In this document: piece by piece, positions 48,110 through 60,610 of the stretch | Layout: each line of letters opens with the position of its first letter | Numbering within the stretch: position 1 is the stretch's first letter | Assembly (NCBI GenBank): GCA_007570785.1 | Contig: ML661902.1 | Location: 1,933,503 to 1,997,502 of the forward strand | Length of the DNA: 64,000 nt | Source: Antilocapra americana | Lineage: Eukaryota; Chordata; Mammalia; Artiodactyla; Antilocapridae | Direction: 5' to 3' | Position numbers and translations under genes: made by a program | The notes under the pieces: generated by a model | What the model was told of the DNA's origin: nothing | Database searches by the model: none | The model's input: the letters and a program-made list of their open reading frames with translations, nothing else

Positions 48110-48824
48110 AGATTTTGAGATAACATTTTAGGGGCCGAACAATGTGATTCTTTTAAATGAGGAATTTAGTTCAAAATTTAAGATCAGAGATTTTGGTGGA
48201 AAGGAAGAAATATATCTAAATATTTATTCAACATACTCCTTATTCTTAGGGGACACGTTGGTATCACTCAATGCACTGGACTTAAAAATTAACTAGTCAG
48301 TCCTTGGCTGTTTTGAGGGAGAAATTCTACTTAAGGTTAGGAATCTGTTCCTTCTTCCAGCTGAATCAGGTTTTATTTAAAATACACTGTCCAAAAAGGA
48401 ATGGTTTGTATTCCATGTCATGATAAAGTTTTTAAAAGTTACTTGCAGATCATTTTATATTATTCCTAATTATAGTCCCCAACCCTTACCCCTAAATCCT
48501 GATTTTCATGTTATAAGACTCTCCTCAATCTTTTCTGCCTGCAACAGAAAACCTGCCCAGATTTCCTACTCCTCCTGAGCAATCTGTTTAGTTTCTCCAG
48601 CTTCACGAGCATCCCCAAACCTATACAACACTACCAAATTCATCTCTGGAATGCTCATCCAGGTTGAAAATCTTCAACAACAGTGAACCCAAACTTCAAT
48701 AAGGCGAATTCCATAATCTTAGTAAGGATGTTGTAATTATTTTTTTAAGTGGTCCCACCACCTGACCCATGTGTATTTTTGAACCATGCAAAATATCTTC
48801 AAGCTCTCAACCTCATGCAGATTG
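48110..48824. other. Intronic sequence, no gene seen
   Basis: Unassigned intron between the open frame and the composite microsatellite. Confidence 0.4.
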
Positions 48825-48859
48825 AATATACACACACACACACATATACATATATACAC

Positions 48860-48916
<57 letters not shown>

Positions 48917-48948
48917 TAGGGGGAGAGAGAGAGAGAGAGAGAGAGGAT
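48825..48948. repeat. Composite microsatellite (CA)n-(TG)n-(TA)n-(CA)n-(GA)n
   Basis: Consecutive runs: (CA)n to about 48843, TATA-rich spacer, (TG)n at about 48860-48874, (TA)n at about 48875-48907, short CACACA, then (GA)n at about 48924-48944. Confidence 0.97.
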
Positions 48949-51914
48949 TCTATCTTATCTTCAGGTTAAACATACTCCATTTTTTCAGCTGCTTTTCAAG
49001 CAACATGGTTTCAAGATACATCACTGGACTGAAATCAATTTTTTCAATGTTATTTTCAAAATAAAGTGAGCAAGCTCAACATGGTACGTCATACCTCCAC
49101 CATGTTACTATTAATACAGACTGAAATCAACCCTATTTTTGTCAGCATTATTATACTGTTATCTGAAGCTAAGCAAACCTTCAGAATTTCTCTTTTTCTC
49201 TCTCATACACACATTTATATTTGTATAAGTGATCAATTTCAATAAAATTATATCTATTTTATATTTATACATAATAAATACAACCCTATAGTTATTATTA
49301 TATAATTAGTTATTATTAATAATAGTTATTAATTATTAAACAGCTTGAAATATTTATCTTTGTTCTTTTAACCAAGAGGTAAATTAGTTAGTATTTGATG
49401 AGTACCTACTGTCTGTAACACAAAAAATCTGTTATTTTAAAGATAAGGAAACAGAGGTACAGAATCACAAAAGTAACATGCCTTGGAATCAGCATTCAAA
49501 TTTCATCTGACTCCTGACTGTGCTCTTACCTCCCTGCTCTTTACTACTCATTCCAGGACTTTAGATAAACAGAATTGTCAAACAGGCCTTCAAGTCTACC
49601 CAAACCACTGATAATCTTGTGGATAGGGCAAAATCAAGAAGGAACCTTGGGATAAACTAGGAACCTCCCGCAGGAAGACACACTGATCCATTCAACAACA
49701 GTTCTTGATTCGTTAATTTCACAGCTAAGCACCAAGATAACCATTTCCAGGAAGTTCACACTTTTCCACCTACTTTGCAAGAATATCAAAAGAAATTTTG
49801 TAAAAACAATCCAGACTCACCACATACACAAAATTCCCTGAATCCCCAATCAAATACCTTTGAAAGAGGTGTCAGGTGTTGAAAGACAAAGAAACTGAAG
49901 CAAAACTCCACTGAAACAGGACAATGCAAAGCAAGAAGTGGTAAGGAGATGTTCAGACAGGAGACAGGGGCAAGATTTTTATAGGGAAGACAAGGCTTTT
50001 ATAGTGGAATTACTCCACTGGCTCTAAACTGCTGGCTTATTTAGGAAAGTCCTGTTTGCTCTTTACGATTGGTTGTCCTTAGGTTTTGATTTCTTAACCT
50101 TGAGGCATTACAGGCTTAAGTTTGGGTTTGTTTATGTAGGCGACTAAGGCACTTGAACCACTTCAGTCTCATGGACTCCTTGTCTAATTAATTTAACACA
50201 CGTTGGTATGGCATGATTTCCTCTTGGACTCTAGACACTGCACCACCTTTTATTAATCACTGCTACTTTTCTAAGTGCTCAGTTTCACAAGTTGCTTTTG
50301 AAATTCTCCTAAAAATTGAGATTACAACAATTAATTGGTAATTTATAAATTCTTCGATTACCCCTCTGGAAAATTATCTTTAATCACTTAGAACTCTTCA
50401 ATTGTTTGTAAAGATGATTAGTGATTTTCCAAGATGCCTTACGTGGTAATCTTGGACTCAAGACAAAACATCTTTGTTACCAAAGGGCTAATTATTTCCA
50501 CATCAAATTCCTGTTACCCAGTTTTGTTCTACCTCTAAAACTTGAAGCTCTTTATTCCTGATTTAAAAAAAAGTCAAAGTAAAATAATTATTAAGCACCT
50601 CTGCTTTCTCTTTATCATCAAGGAACACCATACAACAGCCATTCAAACAGTCTACCTCTTCCATGATCTCATTATGAAACTAGTTTCAAATACCTTGTTT
50701 CTTGGCAGGATGTTCTGTATTTTGGATTATGCTATGCCTCAAACTTTCTGAAACCAGTTTTAAAAGATGCTCTCCCTCTATTATAATCATTCTTCATTTA
50801 CCTATATCTCAGGGCCAGCATGATATGCACCATTCTGAATCTGGGAGACCAAGTCACTTGTAATCCCTGACCATTTCCTTCTGCCCCCACACTCCAAAAT
50901 GCTGAACCTGGGCCAAACGTTAGCTAATAAGAAGGAAACTAAAACCATTACAGTAACTTGTACAAATACCAGGAAATAACAGAAGCAGCAACTGATAAAG
51001 AGTCTTGGGGGGGAAAGGCAGAAATGCAGGTCACGGGAGCTCTCACACATCACCAACTGGGGAAACCAAGACCCACTGCTGGGTCTATCCTACAGGGATA
51101 TATCCAGAGGGACTCCATATGGTGTTCTTTCTTTCTCGTATTTTTTAAAATATGGAACATCTAAGGTCCCTTGGAATTTATGTAAACATTTCTTGAGGAA
51201 GAGTCCATAATTTACTTAATGTGGAAAAAAGCAGCTGTTTACTATCTCAACCCCCAACTCACTGGTTTATTAAGGAAACTAACAAAGAAGCTATATACCA
51301 TATACACATGCCTATATACGAGTATATAGAAAGACAGTGGTATGGACTATTATACAAGGAAATTTATTTAACTATACGAACATAAGCAAAAAGTACTATC
51401 AATACATTATTAAATACTATGTATATTATAGAAAATAATTCTCAGTAAATGATGTATATTATGTATTATATGTCACATTATAAATCATATTTCATATATT
51501 ATACCTTACATAATATATATTTCATAATTATGTGTTTGAGTATACATTTTTCTTCCATTATCATCTGAAATGTTCCTGACATCTACTTAATACCAACCCT
51601 GTCTTTACTGACATTTCATAATTGCTCAAAGGTTGCAAAGTTCTGCCCAAGATAAAACATTATGTGATTATACACATTAGATCAACAAAAAATTAAAGAA
51701 TACTTCTCTGCATTCAAAGACCACAGGATTTGATTTCTCAGAAATCTTAGCTTCTTTTACCTTTTCTGAAAAAATAGTGTCCATTTCTCTGTTACCCCTT
51801 GCCTGTTATCCACACACACTTAACAGTCTTCTACAATTCCTTAGGAAGCACGACTGATTAAGAATAGTCTTCATAAGATTTTATCCTAGAGAAACCTTAG
51901 TGATTGCATTCTTT
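48949..51914. other. Intronic sequence with a decayed MIR and AT-rich patches
   Basis: An antisense MIR-like segment lies at about 49390-49550 (AAGATAAGGAAACAGAGGTA). AT-rich patches occur at about 49205-49345 and 51290-51540. No exon or RNA gene is seen. Confidence 0.45.
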
Positions 51915-52112
51915 TCAAAAAAATTTTATTGGAGCACAGTTGCTTTACAATGTTGTGTTACTTTCAGGGGCACAACAAAGTGAATCAGTTATACATATAC
52001 ATACATTCACTCTTTTTTAGATTCTTTTCTCATATAGGTCACTGAGTAGAGTTCCTCATACTACATAGTAGGTCCTTATTAGTTATCTATTTTATATATT
52101 ATGTAATGATGG
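51915..52112 (-). mobile_element. L1 3' UTR, antisense
   Basis: TTTTATTGGAGCACAGTTGC, TTTACAATGTTGTGTTACTT, AAAGTGAATCAGTTATACAT, CATAGTAGGTCCTTATTAGT, TATCTATTTTATATATTATG: the antisense artiodactyl L1 3' UTR. Confidence 0.82.
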
Positions 52113-54082
52113 CCTATTCTTTATCTTCACTTGATAGTGACTTCTTGTTATTTGTTTTAATAAATTCAATTTTTTGGTGCTCAGTGGCTTTAAATTTCCT
52201 AAATGTGAAAATGTCCTTATGAAATCTTAAGTTTTTTGGACTGCTTAAAATAGTTTTAAAATAAGGCTTGGAAAACCGATTAAAACATGTTTTGACCAAT
52301 CTTTCTGCAAATGCTTTAGATAGTTCTTTTAGAAATAATTAACTTAAAAAAAAAGAGACAACTCTTTGAGTGGTAAAGACAACTCAAGAACATTATATTA
52401 CATAGGTATATACATGTGTTTCTATGTGACACATAAATTACAATGAGATATATTTTCCTGTAGATGTACTCATCACAGCCAATTGTGCTGTTTGTTACTT
52501 CATTTAAAAATATAAATATACGCTTCTATAAGTCAACCACATTTGATATTTCTACAGAGAGAAACATAATAAATTAGTCCAAGTTTTCACTAGTTTCAAA
52601 CACTGATTTTTCCTATTTTGAGAAAACTAAACTGATAAGGGACCACAAGCTAGCCATGAGACAATAAGACAGATTCCTACAATCCAGAAATTATTCCAAA
52701 CTGACTAATTCAAGACTATCTGCTTAATGAAAACTGACCATTATGACCAAGGAGCCACTAAGGCCTCCACCCTCAAGACCTCATACTTCAAGCCAGAAAT
52801 CCACAAACTAATATACATTCATAAGGAACAGTAGAGAAGTGAAATATTAAGTTTTATGGACCATAAATATTAGATCAGAGAAAGAAAAGATCAGTTGAGC
52901 TGGATTATGTGAAAAAGGCTTCCTAGAAAAGGTAAAATATGAACAAAGTCTAAAAAAAATTATTATGTGAATAGTAAGCTCATGGGAGAACCAATCACAA
53001 AGCCAAAAACCTTCTCTATTTGTACTGAAAGTAGGATTGAGCATGAAAATGACAAGGGGGTGGTAACGACTGTGGCACATGCGGGAGAACAGGCCATGAA
53101 TGCCCAGGAAGAATGGGCACTTCGTAAGGGGAGATGGAATAAGGTCATGATAGGCTTAAAGTGCTTGACTAAACTTGGGATTGTTTTTAAGGCTCACTGG
53201 ATATGGTGTACATTCAGAGATTTTAGTTTATAGGAACACTTCCATAACATAATCATAGAACACACTTTTACTGAATAACCTGACAAAGGAAAAAAGAGTA
53301 GTCAGCATATTCCTTTTGAAAAGCACTGAAATGGAGACAACTGTATCATCTGTGGATAGTCTTGGAAAACGGACTGAGGTATCTGATTCACTTTTGCAGT
53401 CACTTCTATAGAATGACCATTTTATATTCCTCATTTTTTTATTGTCATTACCTTTTGTCTTATCAAGAATATCCATACAGTTTATGTATCCAGAAATATA
53501 TCTACTATGCATTCTTAATGCCCTTATATTCCTTGAATACCTAAAAACTTTTGCTTTCCTAAGACAGTGTTATTATAATGCTCGGTTCTGTTGAAGATTA
53601 AAAAAAAAAAAAAGAATGAAAAGCTGCTTGTTTTGATAAGGTTCTGGACAATGGAGAAGAGATGTTATCAAAGATGCTCTCAAGTACCAGCAAACATTTC
53701 TGACCACTCTCAATGCTGCTCTGTGTCTTAGCCAAGTGTTCTGCTTTCAAGAGCTCTTGCGTTAGTATGTTCTGGTCTGATTCATAAATGCATTTTGGGT
53801 CATCTGCTTTACCTTAAAGACTATTTCACTTTAATGATTTCCTCCTGAGTTTTGACTATTACTAACAACAAAGAAAACAGTCCTGAAGCAAAATACAAAG
53901 TTTGATTTTATATCATTTAAAGTATACACTATACATTTTAGATGAATTATAACTATGAACCTCTCCTTTGAACAATTTTAATATTTAAATTATCTTCTGC
54001 TGTATTTGGTTTGGGAACTCTTCACTATTTAATAGTCAGGATGAAAACTGGTTAGAAGTATCATCAAGTATTGTTGTATCTA
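52113..54082. other. Intronic sequence, no gene seen
   Basis: No RNA gene, exon or named repeat is recognised. A-run at about 53600-53612. Confidence 0.4.
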
Positions 54083-54275
54083 AATATTTTGTTGCTGTTG
54101 TTTAGTGACCAAGTCATGTTTGACTCTTCTGAGACCCCATGAACTGTAGCCCACCAGGTTCCTCTGTCCAAGGGATCTCCTAGGCAAGAATACTGAAATA
54201 AGTTTCCATTTCCTTCTCCATGGGATGTTCCTGACCCAGGGATCAAACCTGAGTTTCCTGTATTGTAGGTTTAGA
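54083..54275 (-). mobile_element. Bov-tA-type SINE, antisense
   Basis: TTGCTGTTGTTTAGTGACCA, AGTCATGTTTGACTCTTCTG, CCCATGAACTGTAGCCCACC, GACCCAGGGATCAAACCTGA. The head is decayed. Confidence 0.88.
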
Positions 54276-54774
54276 TACGTATCTTTAGATACATAACAGC
54301 TACCTGATAATGATGTATGCTTGGCTGAGAGAGCATATTATAACAAAAAAAAAAAAGATGTATATTATGTACACAGTATAATTATTACTTAGCCAGTTGT
54401 AATTTAACAGAAGACTTATAATTTATTCAAACAATATGCAGATCATATGGCATAACACCATTAGGTTTTTACTTTTGCTTTTTGAACAAAATACTTGATG
54501 CCTCTCAGTGATGAAGGTATTCATCAACTGACTTGAGTTTAACAATCCCTGGAACTAGCGAGACCCAGAGGATTTCTCTGATTTAACCTATTTACAACAT
54601 ACCAATTTCTCAACCTCTATTCTTGTTTTCCAACTCATAGCTAATATTTCTGTTTGGTTATTTCATTGTTTAAAAGTAAAATTATCTCTAGACTAAGCAT
54701 TTTTATACAGAATATGGAATCACTGTATCACAAGGTCTTTATTCCCATATTGTAAAACTTAACATTATGATATT
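54276..54774. other. Intronic sequence, no gene seen
   Basis: An A-run at about 54345-54357 only. Confidence 0.4.
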
Positions 54775-55060
54775 TTATTCATTCACTCACTCAACAAAGA
54801 ATCTTAAGCTTTAAGTATGTACAAGATACTGTGGATAAGACATATCTAGCTCCACATTCTAGAGGAGATATAGATATTAATCAAGTAATCCATTTTATGA
54901 CTGCAATAGTCATAGTGTTACAGAGGTGTACATGATGATATGAAACCATATATAACAAAGTTCAAAATTAATTTGGGGAAGAGGGGTGGGGAAAAAGGAC
55001 TTTGCAGGAAGTCTTCTCTGAGGGCTACTGTGAAAATTAAATATTTGAGAAGCATTAGAC
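54775..55060 (-). mobile_element. Probable L2-type 3' end, antisense
   Basis: TATTCATTCACTCACTCAAC, AGTATGTACAAGATACTGTG, CTCCACATTCTAGAGGAGAT follow the pattern of an antisense L2-like end, heavily diverged. Confidence 0.45.
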
Positions 55061-55894
55061 CTGGGTCCCAGAACATAGCAGCCACACAGTGAAGTGATGG
55101 TGATAATGATGACAGTATGACACAATTAAAGTCATTCAGCTCTAGATCTTTCTAGTCCTCCAGACCAGGCAAGTTTAGAATATATTATGAACAGAACTAG
55201 ATGTGCTAGTATGTTGCCTACTGCATAAAGAGTAACAATAAAGGGCCTTAAAGTCTGTAACCGTCCTTTCATTGTCTTTATCATTATTATAGCTTCTCAT
55301 CAGAGGCTTAACAGTGTGTGTCTTCCCAGAATAGCTCTAGTTCTATTCCACAATGTTGTTCAAGATTCAAATGGGAATCTACTACTATGCTACTCAGTAA
55401 AGAGAAGAGCCTGGGCTGTGGTCAAGAAGTGCCCATCATATCAGGTCTCTCATTCCTCCAGTTCGCATTAAGCCATTGAGAAACTTAGCATCCTTGACCT
55501 GTTCACTTCTTCCCTCTGCATCTCTCTGCATCCCTCCATCTTGCAGCTCCCCTCTCAAGGGCCATTTCAGTGAATTCAGCTTCAGCAGTACAGCCCAAGG
55601 CCTGCTAGTGTGTGCATTCACGTATGTGGACAACCAAATGACTAAAATAGGGTGAGGGTGGCTTCAATGAATGCAAACACAGAAATAAACAAAAATCAGT
55701 GTATACAACAAGCCTGAAATACACACAGCAATCTTCTCACCACAAGAGAAACTACTGTTTAACCATTTTCTTCTTGTAGTAAAAAATGAAACTGATTTTT
55801 GCTCACTTCATCATTTTATCCTTTTCATTTAATGCCATGCATTGTGAGATTGCCATCTCTCAGGCAACATGGTAGATGTTTTCATACATGTTAC
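55061..55894. other. Intronic sequence, no gene seen
   Basis: Unassigned. Confidence 0.4.
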
Positions 55895-57010
55895 CTTTTA
55901 AAAATTTTTAACAGCTTAACTAAGGAGCAGTTGACATAATACATGACACTCATAGAAAATTCACAGCTTGATAAGTTTTGGCATAGGAATACCTCAATGA
56001 AATCATCACCAAAAACCAAGATAATGAACATATGCTTTATCCCAAAGGAACTACTACAGACTAAATGTTTGTGCCACCCTCCAGTTCACATGTTTAAGCC
56101 CTAATCCCCATTGTAACAGTGAAAGAAGGTAAGAACTATGGGAAGTAGTTAGATTATGAGGATGAAGTCCTCATGAATGGACTTAGTGACCCTGAAAAGA
56201 AGAGACATGAAAGAGATGATCTCCCACTCCACCATTTGAGGACACAGCAAGGAATACTGTGTGCAAGCCAGGGAGAGAGGCCTCTCCAGAACCTGGCTGT
56301 GCTAGCACCATGATTTCAGACTTCCCTGCCTCCAGAACTGTGAGAAGTTAATTTCTACTGTTCAAGCCACTTGGTCTGTCGTACTGTATTACAGAAGCCC
56401 GCACCAGCCAAGACACTACACATGAATCACATCTCATGCTCCTTCCTAATTCCTCCCTTAGCTCCTCCCACGCTCTCATTCCAAGCAACCAGTGATCTAC
56501 AGTTCTGCACTAGGGATTGGCTTGCCTTTTCTGAGATTTTCTACAAACAGAATCATTCATTATGTACTTTATGTGTGGGGCATCTTTCACTTAGTATAAT
56601 TATTTTGGGCTTCAACCATGTTGTTCAGTTGCTAAATCCATATTATACCATATTATCAATACTCCATACCTTCTCATTGCCAAGTAGTATTCCATTGTGT
56701 GGGTATACCATAGTTTGTTTATACATTCAACTGCTGAAATGGACATGAAGGCTACTGCAAACAAATTTTTGGAGGTATTTGTACATAACAATTGGTATGG
56801 ACACACCATACCAAGATTTAACAGATTTCTCATGGGTAAATACCCAGGAATGGAGTAGCTGGTATGACTTTTAACGAAACTGCCAAACTGTTTTCCAAAG
56901 TGAATGTACCATTTTATATTCTCAACCAGCAGTGTATGAGTTTTACTTCCTTTATGTTCTCACCAACACTAAGCATGGTAAATTATTTTAATTTTAGCCA
57001 TTCTAAAAGT
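55895..57010 (-). mobile_element. Old L1M 3' region, antisense, split by an LTR
   Basis: Left piece: CTTGATAAGTTTTGGCATAG, AAAACCAAGATAATGAACAT. Right piece: TTCTACAAACAGAATCATTC, AGTATTCCATTGTGTGGGTA, AAATACCCAGGAATGGAGTA, AACTGTTTTCCAAAGTGAAT, GTTCTCACCAACACTAAGCA. The two join in order once the MaLR LTR is removed. Confidence 0.85.
56050..56412 (+). mobile_element. ERVL-MaLR solo LTR
   Basis: Sense MLT1/MST-type LTR: CTACAGACTAAATGTTTGTG, TAAGCCCTAATCCCCATTGT, GATGAAGTCCTCATGAATGG, GAGGACACAGCAAGGAATAC, CCTCCAGAACTGTGAGAAGT, TACTGTTCAAGCCACTTGGT. It lies inside an L1M with no internal retroviral sequence. An old, non-coding endogenous retroviral remnant. Confidence 0.82.
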
Positions 57011-58724
57011 AAACCTTGTTTAATTCTCCCACAAAAAAGAATCTCCATGTCATAGATCATTACAATGAAGCTCTGCTCATGTTTTCCTACCAAGGAGATA
57101 AATTACAAAAAGTTATTTGGGAGTACCAAAATTCTACTCTAATACAAAAACATAAAACAAAAAATGTTAAAATTCTTATGTTAATTGATTTTATAACTGA
57201 CCTTTCATACTGTAGGGTTGACTCACAGTAATATTGTGATTTAAGTTTTAATCCCAAACATAGACTACATTATGAAATATTAAAACAAAATACCTTCTAT
57301 AAACTCAGAGGGTCCAGATTTTGTTCTGTAATCCTAAAGAGTTGGGTAGGATGAGATCCTTTGTTAGTACAATTATCAAATATTAGTAATATTTCAAATG
57401 TTTCACATATGAATTTATCTCAAATGTTATTATGAGTAATTCTTTTGTAGAAAAAAAAGTATTCAATATTTAAAGTTTCCAAGGCCAACACTTGGCACAG
57501 TATGAGCTTGTGAAATTTTGACCAGGATGCTGAAATTTGATGACCATGATAACTAGGTCAAAAAAAAAATGTGAGGAAATAATTTGCCATCTTAGTAACA
57601 GCAGCAGCCAGGAAAGTTGCTAAAACATCCTAAGTGCCAGAACATGACATTGTTGAAGACCTCAGGAAAAAGAAAAGTTTATTATCTTATATGGAAACTT
57701 TCAACCAACTCCCAAATACCTGGACACAGCAATACTTGCAAAGAAAGCAATGACATGATGGAAAGCAGACAGGAAAACTAATTCAAAATCACTTTGCAAA
57801 GTTTTAGTAAAACAGCCAACATTAAAGTGCTGCCAATTTGAAGCCGCTGCTTTAAAAAAGGCAAACATCCTTCTAACGTTCACTGGATCAAAAGTGACCT
57901 AATCGCAAAATAAAATGCCTTCAAAAACAAAAGAGAATGCAATGGCAATAAAGAGACAGCTACAAATCAGTCTTTTTTAACTTCCCAGTAGCATCATGAA
58001 AAACATGACAATCTGGAGATTATCAGTGCTGCCAAAACTGGAGAAAGTTCTTGCGTTTAATATAAAAACAAAATATGCATAAATATACAAGGATAACAAA
58101 AGACTATTTTTTGCTTGTAGGAGCACTGTAATTTTACTTAAATGGTAGGTGTTTCTGCAGAATAGGAAATGGAACTGCACTTAAAAAAACATCAAATTCT
58201 ATATCCATTATACAGTAGTCATCTTTAAATTTTGGCAAGAAAAAAAAACTATCCACACAAAAATTAAAAGAAGCAAACTATTTAAAAATCATCCAAACTA
58301 CAAAAACCAAAGAACCACGTCACTTGCTTATTTCCCCCTTTCAGGTAAATTTGAGATTTGCTCTCCTTAAAGAAAACAAAAGCCACTATCAAGAATCTGG
58401 TTTGGTCTGAGAAACTTGTGTACCTAAATCCCACATTCCATCCCATAAAAAGAAAAATCACAGCTACCTTTACAATGTGTGTTCTGTGCAAAGTTGAGAA
58501 GGTAAAAATACTACTTTGAATAATTAAGTTTATTATACTTAAATAGGTACAATTTTTAAAATAATCATATCCATGAACAGTGTATATTTCTGATTCAAAC
58601 AGAGAAGAGCACAAGTTTGGATTTTTGGTTTGTTTTTGGTTGGGGTGGGGAGTGTTCTATTTGTTTTCAGTTGCTTAAGCTTTGAAAAATGAACCTGGTC
58701 TCCAGCACTCTACTGTATAAGTCA
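57011..58724. other. Intronic sequence, no gene seen
   Basis: About 1.7 kb of A+T-rich unique intron; open frames on both strands carry no recognisable domain. Confidence 0.4.
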
Positions 58725-59445
58725 CCTGAAGGAGTTGAAAGGAAGGAGTTGGAGGAGGAGAATAACAAAATTGGCTTAAAATTCAACATTCAGAAAACTA
58801 AGATCACGGCATTCGGTCCCAACACTTCATGGCAAATAGATGGGGAAACAATGGAAACGTTGACAGATTTTCTTGTTTGGGGCTCCAAAATCACTGCAGA
58901 TGGTGACTGCAACCATGAAATTAAAAGACGCTTACTCCTTGGAAGAAAAGCTATGACCAACCTAGACAGCATTTTAAAAAGCAGAGACATTACTAACAAA
59001 GGTCCATCTAGTCAAAGGTATGTTTTTTCCAGTAGTCATGTATGCGTATAAGAGATGGATCATAAAGAAAGCTGAATGCCGAAAAATTGATGCTTTTGAA
59101 CCGTCGTGTTGAAGACTCTTGAGGGTCTCTTGGACTGCAAGGAGATCCAACCAGTAAAGGAAATCAGTCATGAATATTCTTTGGAAGGACTGATATTGAA
59201 GCTGAAACTCCAATACTTTGGCCATCTGATGCGGAGAACTGACTTACTTGAAAAAACCCTGATGCTGGGAAAGATTGAAGGCAGGAGGAGAAGGAGACGA
59301 CAAAGGATGGGATCACCGACTCTACGGACACGAGTCTGAGTAAACTCCAGGAGTTGGTGATGGACAGGGAAGCCTGACATCTGTAGTCCACAGGGTCGCA
59401 GAAGTAGACATGACCAAGTGACTGAACAGAACTGAAGAGAACATG
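58725..59445 (+). mobile_element. BovB LINE, 3' quarter
   Basis: Sense BovB from after the RT active site: the frame 58689-59051 reads KTKITAFGPNTSWQIDGETM and ADGDCNHEIKRRLLLGRKAM, then broken frames, then the 3' tail (GATTGAAGGCAGGAGGAGAA, GTGACTGAACAGAACTGA). Several small deletions. No clear target duplication. Confidence 0.93.
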
Positions 59446-60021
59446 AGATGGAGTATTTAATAAGATTTTTTTTTCTTAAACACATAATATTATTTTATTC
59501 CTCGAATGGGTTTATTTTGCATTCATGGGAATGCTAAAACAACCAATCTACAGGTGTACCTTCTCTAATCATGGCAATTCACAGGTTATTCTATGAGTTT
59601 ACTATCAAATGTTCCTTCCAATACAGATTTTTGCTGTGGCCATTTTAAGTCAGACTGTTAGCAGTTTGCAAATTTCTGCTGGGCAAAAGTGGTTAAGCTT
59701 GTTTTGCTTCCATAAAAGGCAGATCTATTAACAAATATTTGGGGTTCAAATCAAACTTGCAATTTACGGTTAACATGCTAATATTCAAAAAAGTGACTTT
59801 CAATTTCAAAAAATTACTTTAAATTATTTTCAAATTTTAATTTTATTCATACAAAATAAGGCCATAGTTTATATTACATATTACAGTATATGGTAGAATA
59901 TACTTAAGTATATAAAAGTAAGTGTATTTTTTTAATACATGAATTCTTTTTAATGTATGCAACAATTATTATAGGCACAATCTTAAATTAATGAAGAAAT
60001 AAACAAAGCTAAATTATACTA
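59446..60021. other. Intronic sequence, no gene seen
   Basis: A+T-rich unique intron. Confidence 0.4.
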
Positions 60022-60215
60022 AATACCCTTATGGCTCAACTGGGAAAGAATCCACCTGCAATGCAGGAGACCTGGGTTCAATCCTTGGGTTGGAAAGATC
60101 CCCTGAGAAGGGAAAGGCTACCCACTCCAGTATTCTGGCCTGGAGAATTCCATGGACTATACAGTCCATGGGGTCGCAAAGAGTCGGACACAACTGAGCT
60201 ACTTTCATACTCACA
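60022..60215 (+). mobile_element. Bov-tA SINE
   Basis: CCCTTATGGCTCAACTGGGA, CTGCAATGCAGGAGACCTGG, B-box GGTTCAATCCTTG, CCAGTATTCTGGCCTGGAGA, GGGGTCGCAAAGAGTCGGAC. Confidence 0.95.
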
Positions 60216-60411
60216 CCATCTGTAAATTATTAGGGTTGTTTTTTTTTTTCCTTAGCCTTTTCCTTTCACGTCCCTTCTACACAGAGACTCTTAGATATTT
60301 ATAATTATTGTGCAGACAAAATGCTGCATGCTGATAAATTTATTTGAAATATGGCTGTTCATCAATTCATACTACATTTTCAAAACAAATATAAAAATTT
60401 ATACACATTGC

Positions 60412-60610
60412 TACATTTAAAAAAGATATTCAAGAAGGACCTACTGTGTATAGCACAGGATAATCTGCTAAATATTCTATAATAACCTAAACAGGAAATG
60501 ACTTGAAAAAGAATAGATATATGTATAACTGAATTACTTTTCTGTATACCTGAAACTAAAATAATATTGTTAATCAACTATACTCCATTATAAAGAAAAA
60601 AATTTTAATT
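60412..60610 (+). mobile_element. L1 3' UTR fragment
   Basis: AAGGACCTACTGTGTATAGC, CTATAATAACCTAAACAGGA, AAAAAGAATAGATATATGTA, CCTGAAACTAAAATAATATT, CAACTATACTCCATTATAAA: the artiodactyl L1 3' end in sense. Confidence 0.82.

Noticed and set aside
48786..49064. Open frame with HTHTHIHIYT and long IYIYIY runs
   Set aside because: Translation of the composite microsatellite.
58689..59051. Open frame of 120 codons resembling a protein
   Set aside because: It is the post-RT part of a truncated BovB, kept as mobile element and not as host gene.
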